Shown here in pieces: positions 8,463 through 15,719 of a stretch of DNA of 64,000 nt. Source of the stretch: Acidobacteriota bacterium (GTDB lineage Bacteria; Acidobacteriota; Vicinamibacteria; Vicinamibacterales; JAFNAJ01); NCBI GenBank assembly GCA_023384575.1, contig JAHDVP010000007.1, forward strand, positions 44,742 to 108,741, in the 5' to 3' direction. Both the position numbers and the translations under genes were made by a program. A model generated the notes under the pieces. That model was not told where the DNA came from, made no database searches, and saw only the letters and a list, made by a program, of their open reading frames with translations. Positions within the stretch are counted from its first letter, which is position 1. Each line of letters starts with the position of its first letter.

Positions 8463-9992
8463 CTACGCGGTGCGCCGCCAGCGCTCGCTGAAGACGCGGC
8501 CAAAGCGATCGGTCGCACGCACGTCGACCTCGCGAACGTCGGGCGCCACCGGCGCGTAGAAGAGGTGATCCGTGCGCCCGGGCTCGACCCAGGGCCTGCG
8601 CACCGGCAGATCCGGCCCCTTGTGCAGCTGGATCGAGAGCGGGTCGTAGCCGTTGCGCCGCGCCATGGGCCCACGCGGCACGCCGTCGGCCACCCATTCA
8701 ACCGACCACTTCGGATCCCAGTTCCACACGTTCGCGACGAGCTCGTCGGGCGCGGTCGCATCGCTGCCGGGCGCGTAGACCCTCACCTGATGATCGAGCG
8801 GCTGGCCCGTGGCCTTGTAGGTCCAGCGCAGCTCCTCGCCGTGTGCCTCGTAGACGCCGTACCCGGCCGGCGTGCCGTCGTGACAGATCGGCCCCGACCA
8901 CCACGCGCCGCACGTCGTGCCGTGCACGTGCTCGTGGAGGCCGCCCTCGAAGACGTGCTCGTTCTCGTGAGTGTGGCCGCTGATGACGTGGACGCGATGG
9001 CCGTCGAACCGCTCGTAGAGCGCGGCCCGGTTGTTCACCGACGTGCCGGGACTCGGCCTGGCATTGCCCTCGCGCTTCCAGCGCATGCCGAGGATTGGGA
9101 TGTGCAGGAACACCACCACCGGCCGGCCCTTCTCGACGAGCGCGAGATCGGCCTCGAGCCAGCGCAGCTGCCGCTCGTCGACGTACCCGACGTAGCCGGT
9201 CCCGTGCCACAGCACGTCCTGCAAGACGACGTAGTGCACCGCCCCGAGGTTGAAGGAGTAGTAGGGCGGGCCGAAGTGCCGCATGAAGGTCGAGACCGTC
9301 AGCTCGGCCGACCGGGCGTCGAAGTCGAGGTCGTGGTTGCCCACGACCTGGAAGAACGGCGCGCCCATCTCGCGCACCGCGCGTTCGTACTCCGGATAGA
9401 GGTCGAGGTGGTCGAACATGATGTCGCCGACGGCGACGCCGAACACCGGGGCGTCGTGTCCCGCGACGAACTGGCGGACATCGGGCACCGTCTCGCCGTG
9501 CAGCAGCGCCATGTCGCGCGCGTCTTCCGTCTGGGTGTCGGGCAACGCGAGGAACGCGTGACGCTCGTCGTCTCCCGCTCGCCGTGTCAGGTCGAAGACG
9601 AGCTCGGCTTCGTCGTTCGTGCCGCCGACGAGGGGCTGGTAGAAGCGTGCCGTCCCGGTGTCGTTGCGAGGGATCTCGTAACCAGCCGGCAGCGACAGGT
9701 ACACGAACGGCTGGTGGCCATCGGCCACGAGCGTGAAGCGGCCCTCGCGGTCGGTCTGGACGACCGTTTGGCCGTCGGTGACCGCGACGCGCGCCAGGCC
9801 GGTGCCGGCCGATCGCACGCGGCCGCGGACGCGGATGGGCCCGACCGAGCGAACGGGCGCCGGCGCCTCCTGGGCGGCAACGGTCCAGGGACCGGCCCAC
9901 CCGCTCGCCGCCATGCCAAGGGTCGTGACCAGGCCGGCGTCGCGCAGGAACGCGCGCCGGCTCGGAAGGACAATGCTCGTGCGATCGGACAT
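8463..9992 (-). CDS. Tat-exported calcineurin-like metallophosphoesterase
   Basis: 509 residues. The Tat signal is PSRRAFLRDAGLVTTLGMAA, cleaved near AAQEAPAP. Residues about 50-110 form a beta-sandwich of the metallophosphatase N-terminal type. The catalytic domain (about 140-350) has D152 in LPDTQ, where the common DxH reads DTQ, D190 in GDIMFD, the GNHD motif at 218-221, HIP and GHTHENEH. A C-terminal domain of about 140 residues (from about 365) matches the extra domain of this phosphoesterase subfamily. It is probably a periplasmic metal-dependent phosphohydrolase with unknown substrate. Its 5' end faces the tandem and palindromic repeats at 10003-10156. Confidence 0.87.
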   Translation of the reverse strand: MSDRTSIVLPSRRAFLRDAGLVTTLGMAASGWAGPWTVAAQEAPAPVRSVGPIRVRGRVRSAGTGLARVAVTDGQTVVQTDREGRFTLVADGHQPFVYLSLPAGYEIPRNDTGTARFYQPLVGGTNDEAELVFDLTRRAGDDERHAFLALPDTQTEDARDMALLHGETVPDVRQFVAGHDAPVFGVAVGDIMFDHLDLYPEYERAVREMGAPFFQVVGNHDLDFDARSAELTVSTFMRHFGPPYYSFNLGAVHYVVLQDVLWHGTGYVGYVDERQLRWLEADLALVEKGRPVVVFLHIPILGMRWKREGNARPSPGTSVNNRAALYERFDGHRVHVISGHTHENEHVFEGGLHEHVHGTTCGAWWSGPICHDGTPAGYGVYEAHGEELRWTYKATGQPLDHQVRVYAPGSDATAPDELVANVWNWDPKWSVEWVADGVPRGPMARRNGYDPLSIQLHKGPDLPVRRPWVEPGRTDHLFYAPVAPDVREVDVRATDRFGRVFSERWRRTA

Positions 9993-10002
9993 CGTGAACC
10001 TC

Positions 10003-10024
10003 CGCCGGGGCTGAAGCTCCGGCG
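10003..10024. repeat. REP-like palindrome, first of a pair
   Basis: CGCCGGGGCT-GA-AGCTCCGGCG has a 10-bp stem with one G-T pair. It is followed by CGACGAGAGCGAGG, like the copy at 14601, which is followed by CGACGACATCC. It lies upstream of the metallophosphoesterase gene. Confidence 0.65.
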
Positions 10025-10098
10025 CGACGAGAGCGAGGTCGCCCCGGTACGACGAGAAGAAGGCGCCCCGGTACGACGAGAGCGAGGACGCCTCGGCT
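10025..10098. repeat. Three tandem copies of a 24-25-base unit
   Basis: The units at 10025-10049, 10050-10073 and 10074-10098 share CGACGAGA(G/A)(C/G)(G/A)AGG, then a variable base and CGCC(C/T)CGG. The array starts directly at the end of the palindrome at 10003-10024 and fills the middle of the gap between two minus-strand genes. Confidence 0.6.
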
Positions 10099-10135
10099 CA
10101 ATGACGATACCCTGTGCGTGCGACAATCACGTAGC

Positions 10136-10156
10136 GGCAGGGGCTTCACCCCTGCC
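10136..10156. repeat. REP-like palindrome, second of a pair, inverted
   Basis: GGCAGGGG-CTTCA-CCCCTGCC has an 8-bp perfect stem. Read on the minus strand it is GGGGTGAAGCCCC followed by TGCCGCTACG, so it belongs to the same family as the copy at 10003 but in the opposite orientation. Confidence 0.55.
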
Positions 10157-10264
10157 GTCCCAACCGCCTCCGCCGGGGCAGCCTTCGACACCGCTCAGGC
10201 CTGGAAAGCCCCGGCGCGACAGGCAATCCGGGCCCACGCGCAACGAAAAGGGGGACGTTCCCGT

Positions 10265-13200
10265 TCACCGGCGTCCGGCGGTCGAGCGCCCCCAGACGCG
10301 CTCGGTGACGAGCGTGACGACGACGTACAGCACCGGAATGATCGCCAGGTTCAGGAACGTCGACACGAACATTCCGCCGGCCACGGTCGTGCCGACCGAG
10401 TGACGCGCAGCCTTGCCGGCGCCCGACGCGAAGACGAGCGGCATCACGCCGAGAATGAACGCGAGCGACGTCATCAGGATCGGCCGCAGACGGATGCGCG
10501 CCGCTTCGACGGCGGCATCGACCACGCCGAGACCCTTGTCGCGCAGCTGCTCCGCGAACTCCACGACCAGAATCCCGTTCTTCGCCGCGAGGCCGATCAG
10601 CATGAGCAGCCCGATCTGGCAGTAGACGTCGTTGGCGAACCCGCGCAGCGACTGCGCACCGAGCGCGCCGAGCACCGCGAGCGGCACCGAGAGCATGACG
10701 ATGAACGGCAGCGAAAGGCTCTCGTACTGCGCGGCCAGCGTCAGGTACACGAGCAGCAGGCCGAGGCCGAAGATGAGCACGGCCTGGCCGCCCGCCTTGA
10801 TCTCTTCGCGCGAGAGGCCCGACCACTCGTAGCCCATGCCGGCCGGCAGCACGCGCGCGGCGAGTTCGTCCATCAACCGGATGGCCTCGCCCGAGCTGAA
10901 GCCTGGCGCGGCACTCCCGGTGATCTCGGCCGACCTGAACAGGTTGTAGTGGCTGATGATCTGCGGCGAGGTCGACTGCGACACGCTGACGACATCCTCG
11001 AGGCGGATCATGCGCCCGCCCGGACCACGGGCGTAGAAGCGCCGCAGGTCGTCCGGGGTCGCCCGGAACGGCTGGTCGGCCTGTACGTAGACCCGGTAGG
11101 CGCGGCTCCCGAGGTCGAAGTCGTTCACGTACACCGAGCCCATGAAGACCTGCAGCGTGCTCGTGATGTCGGATACCTGCAGCCCGAGCGCCTTCACCTT
11201 CTCGCGATCGACCGTCACGAGCACCTGCGGGTCGTTCGCCGTGAACTGCGTGAAGACCCCCTGAAGGCCGGGCGTCTGGTTTCCCGCGGCCACCATCTCG
11301 CGCGTCGCGGCCTCGAGCGGGCCGATGTCGGGGTTGCCCGTCTGGTCGAGCACCTGGAACTGGAACCCGCCGAACTGTCCGACGCCCTGGATCGACGGCG
11401 GCAGGAACGGGACGATCTGGGCGCCGGGGACGGCCATGAACGCGCCGAACAGCCGCCGCTGCACGGCCTGCGCCGACTGGGCGTCGGCCGGACGCTCGTC
11501 GAACGGCCTCAGGCGCACGAAGACGAGCCCGCGGTTCGGGCCGGAGCCGCCGAAGCTGAAGCCCGCCACGGTGAAGGCGCCGTCCACCTCGGGCGTTCGG
11601 CTCAACACCTGCTCGACCTGCTGCATGATGCCGCTCGTGTACTGCAGCGAGGCGCCCTCCGGCGCCTGGACGCCGATGATGATGAGGCCCTGATCCTCGA
11701 CCGGGACGAAAGCGGTTGGCACCCTCGTGTACACCCAGTACGTGATGCCCAGCATCGCGAGAAACGCCACGACGACCGCCGGGCGCCAGCGCATGAGGGC
11801 GCGCAGCACGTGAAGGTAGAACGCCGTGCCGGCATCGATGATGCGGTTGACGATGCGGAAGAACCAGTTCTCGCGGTGCTCGCGGAGCAGCAGCGCGGCG
11901 AGCGCGGGCGTCAGCGTCACGGCGTTGAACACCGAGAGCAGCATCGAGAAGGCGATGGTCAGCGCGAACTGCTGGTAGAGCCGTCCGGTCGTGCCCGGGA
12001 AGAAGGCGACGGGAATGAACACGGCCGAGAGCACGAGCCCCGTGGCGAGCACCGCGCTGAACACCTCGCCCATCGCGACCGACGCCGCCTCGCGCGCCTT
12101 GCGCTTCTCCTCGCGCATGTGCCGCTCGATGTTCTCGATGACCACGATCGCGTCGTCGACGACCAGGCCGGTGGCGAGCACGATGCCGAAGAGCGTGAGG
12201 GTGTTGATCGAGAAGTCGAACGCCTTGACGAACGCGAAGGCCCCCACGAGCGAGACGGGGATCGTGATCATCGGGATGAGCGTCGTCCGCCAGCTCTGGA
12301 GGAAGAGGAACATCACCAGGATGACCAGGGCGATGGCCTCGGCCAGCGTCCGCAGCACCTCGCGGATCGATTCGGCGACGACCGTCGTCGTGTCGAACGC
12401 GAGCCGGTACTTCATGCCCGGGGGGAACCGCTCGGCAAGCCGGTCGAGCTCGGCGACGACGTTGGCGCGGACGTCGAGCGCGTTGGCCGTGGGCAGCTGC
12501 GACACGCCGACGCCGACCGCCTCGACGCCGTTGTAGCGCAGCGCACTCGCGTAGTTCTCGGCGCCGAGCTCGGCCCGTCCGACGTCCTTGATGCGGACGA
12601 GCGCCCCGTCGCGCCCGCGCTTCAGGATGACGTCCTCGAACTCCTGCGCCGACGAGAGACGCCCGACCGCGCGCACGCTGATCTGGTAGGTCTGCCCCGC
12701 GCGCGCCGGCTGCTGTCCCACCTGCCCGGCTGCCACCTGCACGTTCTGGTCGCGCAGCGCCGAAACCACGTCGGCAGCCGTGATCTGCCGCGCCGCGAGG
12801 CGATCGGGGTCGAGCCACAGCCGCATCGAGTACTTGCGCTCGCCGAAGATGACGACGTTGGCCACGCCGTCGATGCGCTTCAGCGCATCCCGCACGTAGA
12901 CGTCGAGGTAGTTGCTGAGGAAGAGCGGGTCGTACTCGCCGTTCTCCGCGTAGACGCCCGCGCCGAGAATGAAGCCGGTCGCGCTCTTCTGCACCGTGAC
13001 GCCGACCGCGTTCACCTCGGCGGGCAGGCGCGACTGCGCCTGCGACACGCGGTTCTGGACGTCGATGGCTGCAAGGTCTGGATCGCGCGTCACGTCGAAG
13101 GTGACCGTGATCTGCGAGGCACCGTCGTTCGTGCTCGTCGAGGTCATGTAGACCATGCCCTCGACGCCGTTGATGGCCTGCTCGAGCGGCGTGGTCACCG

Positions 13201-13381
13201 TCGTCTCGACCACCTGGGCGCTCGCGCCCGTGTAGAACGCGCTCACGTTGACCTGTGGCGGCGCTAGCTGCGGGTACTGCGAGACCGGCAGGGTCGGAAT
13301 GGCCAGGGCGCCCGCCAGGATGATGACGAGCGAGCAGACCGACGAGAGAATGGGACGCCGGATGAAGGTGTCGACGATCAC
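10265..13381 (-). CDS. RND multidrug efflux permease, HAE1 (AcrB/MexB) family
   Basis: 1038 residues, the full length of an AcrB-type inner-membrane pump with 12 membrane segments and two large periplasmic loops. It starts MIVDTFIRRPILSSVCSLVIILAG, the usual first helix. The proton-relay aspartates lie in ATGLVVDDAIVVIENIERHM (near residue 405), and the C-terminal half has GLLMLIGLAAKNGILVVEFA. It exports hydrophobic compounds using proton influx and needs a membrane-fusion protein, which is encoded directly upstream (13427-14572), and an outer-membrane channel, which is not in this window. The gap to the upstream gene is 45 bases, so the two are surely one transcript. The substrate cannot be told from the sequence. 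Confidence 0.95.
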   Translation of the reverse strand: MIVDTFIRRPILSSVCSLVIILAGALAIPTLPVSQYPQLAPPQVNVSAFYTGASAQVVETTVTTPLEQAINGVEGMVYMTSTSTNDGASQITVTFDVTRDPDLAAIDVQNRVSQAQSRLPAEVNAVGVTVQKSATGFILGAGVYAENGEYDPLFLSNYLDVYVRDALKRIDGVANVVIFGERKYSMRLWLDPDRLAARQITAADVVSALRDQNVQVAAGQVGQQPARAGQTYQISVRAVGRLSSAQEFEDVILKRGRDGALVRIKDVGRAELGAENYASALRYNGVEAVGVGVSQLPTANALDVRANVVAELDRLAERFPPGMKYRLAFDTTTVVAESIREVLRTLAEAIALVILVMFLFLQSWRTTLIPMITIPVSLVGAFAFVKAFDFSINTLTLFGIVLATGLVVDDAIVVIENIERHMREEKRKAREAASVAMGEVFSAVLATGLVLSAVFIPVAFFPGTTGRLYQQFALTIAFSMLLSVFNAVTLTPALAALLLREHRENWFFRIVNRIIDAGTAFYLHVLRALMRWRPAVVVAFLAMLGITYWVYTRVPTAFVPVEDQGLIIIGVQAPEGASLQYTSGIMQQVEQVLSRTPEVDGAFTVAGFSFGGSGPNRGLVFVRLRPFDERPADAQSAQAVQRRLFGAFMAVPGAQIVPFLPPSIQGVGQFGGFQFQVLDQTGNPDIGPLEAATREMVAAGNQTPGLQGVFTQFTANDPQVLVTVDREKVKALGLQVSDITSTLQVFMGSVYVNDFDLGSRAYRVYVQADQPFRATPDDLRRFYARGPGGRMIRLEDVVSVSQSTSPQIISHYNLFRSAEITGSAAPGFSSGEAIRLMDELAARVLPAGMGYEWSGLSREEIKAGGQAVLIFGLGLLLVYLTLAAQYESLSLPFIVMLSVPLAVLGALGAQSLRGFANDVYCQIGLLMLIGLAAKNGILVVEFAEQLRDKGLGVVDAAVEAARIRLRPILMTSLAFILGVMPLVFASGAGKAARHSVGTTVAGGMFVSTFLNLAIIPVLYVVVTLVTERVWGRSTAGRR

Positions 13382-13426
13382 GAAGGTCTCCGTGGCGTGG
13401 CGTGGGCTCCGCGCGGCCGGCCGGCG

Positions 13427-14572
13427 TCAGGCGCCAGGGGCCACGGCAATGGGCACGCCGTCGCCGAGCCGCTGCACCCCCGAGACGACGACGCGCTGGC
13501 CGGCTTCGAGGCCTGCAACGACGGTGTAGGCGTCGCCCGCGATGGGACCGAGCGTGACCGGGCGCTGTCGGGCCACGAGCCGCCCGTCGACGTCCTCGGC
13601 CACGAAGACGAACGGCTGGCCGTTCAGCCGCAGCACCGCGAGGACCGGGATGAGGAGACCGGGCGTCGTGGCCCACACGAGACGGGCGCGCACGAACTGG
13701 TTGGCCCGGAGCGTGCCCGGGTTGGCGAAGACCGTCTTGACGAGCACCGACTGGGTCGCCTCGTCCACGCGCGGCGAGATGAACGTCGCCTCGGTGTCGA
13801 CGAGTGGCTCGCCGTCGTCACCGAGGACCTGCACGACGAGGCCGGGCCGCAGGCTCGCTGCCCGCTGGCTCGGGACCTGCACGTTGAGCTCGAGGCGGTC
13901 GATGCTGTCGATCGTGGTGAGCATCGTGTCGGTGGTCACCCGATCGCCCACGCGGATCGGTACGTCGCCGACCGTGCCGGCCGTCGGCGCCACGACCTGG
14001 AAGTAGCGAAGCTGCACCCGGCCCTCGCGCAACTGGGCCCGCGACGCGTCGAGGCCCGCCTCCGACGTCTTGAGCGCCGCCTCGGCCTGGTCCACCTCGG
14101 CCTGGCTCACGACGCGCTCGGCGAGCAGGCTCCGGAGCCGGCCGAGGTTCTGGCGCGCGAGGTCGACGTCGGCCTGCCGCGCGGCCAGCGCCGCTTCGAC
14201 CGTGTCGACCGCGGCCTGCTGGCGGTCGGGATCGATCTGCACGAGCAGCGCCCCCGCGCCGACGCGATCGCCCGAGGCGACGAAGATGCGTGTGACGTGC
14301 CCGGCGACCTGCGGCTGAATCGTCGTCGAGCGCAGCGCCTTGAGCGTACCGATGTAATCGGTGGTCTCGCGCACGTCGGCCGGCTGGACGGCCTCCAGCA
14401 CGACGGCAGCCGGCGGCGGTCCCTGTCCGGTCACGGGAGTGCCGCCGGGGCCGCCGCAGGCCGCGGTGACGAGCATCGACGCACAGAGCGCGCCGAGCGC
14501 GGCGGCGGCTTCGATCCGAAGGCAGCGAGTGCAATGACTGGAGGAGGATGAGGCGATGGGACTCTGCGACAC
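13427..14572 (-). CDS. RND efflux membrane-fusion lipoprotein (AcrA/MexA type)
   Basis: 381 residues from GTG 14572. A longer frame opens at 14674 but would translate straight through the palindrome at 14601-14622, so the shorter form is preferred. The signal sequence ends in a lipobox, LVTAAC, so the protein is tethered to the inner membrane. Then come a beta-barrel strand and lipoyl half (TIQPQVAGHVTRIFVASGDRVGAG), a helical hairpin of about 60 residues (AALAARQADVDLARQNLGRL and following), the second lipoyl half (VVAPTAGTVGDVPIRVGDRV) and beta-barrel and membrane-proximal domains to the C-terminus. It bridges the pump to an outer-membrane channel. A TACAGT box on the minus strand (14580-14585) is 7 bases before the GTG. 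Confidence 0.9.
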   Translation of the reverse strand: MSQSPIASSSSSHCTRCLRIEAAAALGALCASMLVTAACGGPGGTPVTGQGPPPAAVVLEAVQPADVRETTDYIGTLKALRSTTIQPQVAGHVTRIFVASGDRVGAGALLVQIDPDRQQAAVDTVEAALAARQADVDLARQNLGRLRSLLAERVVSQAEVDQAEAALKTSEAGLDASRAQLREGRVQLRYFQVVAPTAGTVGDVPIRVGDRVTTDTMLTTIDSIDRLELNVQVPSQRAASLRPGLVVQVLGDDGEPLVDTEATFISPRVDEATQSVLVKTVFANPGTLRANQFVRARLVWATTPGLLIPVLAVLRLNGQPFVFVAEDVDGRLVARQRPVTLGPIAGDAYTVVAGLEAGQRVVVSGVQRLGDGVPIAVAPGA

Positions 14573-14600
14573 GCCCCTTACTGTAACTCCGATGGGTGTT

Positions 14601-14622
14601 CGCCGGGGCTGAAGCCCCGGCG
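14601..14622. repeat. REP-like palindrome, first of the second pair
   Basis: CGCCGGGGCT-GA-AGCCCCGGCG is a perfect 10-bp stem with GA between the arms, followed by CGACGACATCC. It is nearly identical to the copy at 10003-10024 and lies between the fusion-protein gene and the gene ending at 14655. Confidence 0.7.
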
Positions 14623-14643
14623 CGACGACATCCTCGTCCGTAG

Positions 14644-14667
14644 CGCGAGGGGCGTCAGCCCCTTGCG
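14644..14667. repeat. REP-like palindrome, inverted, overlapping a gene end
   Basis: CGCGAGGGGC-GTCA-GCCCCTTGCG pairs over 10 bp with one G-T mismatch. On the minus strand it reads GGGGCTGACGCCCC followed by TCGCGCTACGGACGA. The stop codon of the upstream minus-strand gene (14655-14657) lies inside the loop, so the repeat supplies the end of that coding sequence. Confidence 0.6.
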
Positions 14668-15641
14668 TCCTCATCGAGCTGGAGCTCCACCTGCAGCCAC
14701 CAGCGGGGCTGCCACTTGATGCGCAACGGAACGCCCGCGAGTGCGCCCTCGAGCGGGTAGACCATCTCGAACCGGGTCCGCTCGCCGGTCGCGAGCGTAC
14801 GAATCTCGAACGCTACGTCGGCTACACGGGCCCCGCCCGTGAGCTCCCGCCGCGGCGACGCCACCAGGGTGAACGACCGCACACGCACCTCGAACTGCCG
14901 CTGGCCGAAGACGTAGGGAACGGACGACCCCCAGCCATCCCGAGCGAATCCATCGATGTGCCACATCGCGGTCGTCCGATCGACGATCTCCGCGACGGCC
15001 GTCAGGAAACCGGGGCGGACCGCCGGGCCAAGGCTCGCGTGATGGCGGACGGCTGTCGCCGTGTCCGATTCGACCTGCCGCAGCAGGGCGCCGACCTGGT
15101 GGATGGTGAGGTCGGACGACGTCTGAACCGGTGCCACCTGCCACGTGGCCTGCCCCCCGTGAACGACGCCACGGATCGCCTGGAAGTCGCCGGTTCGCCG
15201 GCCCTCGCCCACCCGGGCCTCGACCTCGCCGACCGACTGCTCGTCGGATCGCGCCATCACCGCCAGCAGCGTGCCGTCGCGCCCGAGGTGCTGCTCGGCG
15301 ATGTAACCCCATCGATTGAGGCGCCGCGGGGCGACGGCCGGATCGGTGCCGACGAGGAACTCGAACGCCCGCCCCCCCATCTCGTCGGCCCTCCAGACGA
15401 TCCGCGCGAAGCCGACCTCGTCGCGCCCGATCCAGAAGAGCAGCGGGCGGATGCGTCCCGCCATGCGATAGCGGTGGGTCCTGACAATGGACAGCGCCTG
15501 GCCGGGTACCGAGGCGGTCTCGGTCGGGGCGGGCTCCGTCGGAGCCGTCGCCGGCGTGGTGGTGGCCAGCAGCGGTGCGATCCCGACCGCCAGGACGAGG
15601 ACGACGAGGCCCCTGAAGGGTCGGTCGATGATGCGACGCAT
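14655..15641 (-). CDS. Exported protein of unknown function
   Basis: 328 residues from ATG 15641 with GGAGG six bases upstream. An in-frame upstream ATG at 15701 lacks such a site. The N-terminus (MRRIIDRPFRGLVVLVLAVGIAPLL) is a signal peptide. A Pro/Thr-rich stretch follows, then a beta-rich body with many Arg, Trp and Val residues: YRMAGRIRPLLFWIGRDEVG, EFLVGTDPA, FARDGWGSSVPYVFGQRQFE, and a final amphipathic part WQPRWWLQVELQLDEDARG. I do not recognise a family. The body resembles periplasmic lipid-binding or outer-membrane-associated beta-barrel half folds, but that is only an impression. The last codons come from the palindrome at 14644-14667. Confidence 0.6.
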   Translation of the reverse strand: MRRIIDRPFRGLVVLVLAVGIAPLLATTTPATAPTEPAPTETASVPGQALSIVRTHRYRMAGRIRPLLFWIGRDEVGFARIVWRADEMGGRAFEFLVGTDPAVAPRRLNRWGYIAEQHLGRDGTLLAVMARSDEQSVGEVEARVGEGRRTGDFQAIRGVVHGGQATWQVAPVQTSSDLTIHQVGALLRQVESDTATAVRHHASLGPAVRPGFLTAVAEIVDRTTAMWHIDGFARDGWGSSVPYVFGQRQFEVRVRSFTLVASPRRELTGGARVADVAFEIRTLATGERTRFEMVYPLEGALAGVPLRIKWQPRWWLQVELQLDEDARG

Positions 15642-15719
15642 GACGGACCTCCGGCCGAACGGCGCGGCGCGGGCCATGCCCGCGCCGCCCGAGGTCGGCA
15701 CCTCTGGACGCGTGGACGA

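Noticed and set aside
10118-13267. Plus-strand open frame of 1049 codons
   Set aside because: It lies fully antisense to the RND pump and its protein is rich in Arg, His, Asp and Glu with no motif, as expected for the complement of a GC-rich gene.
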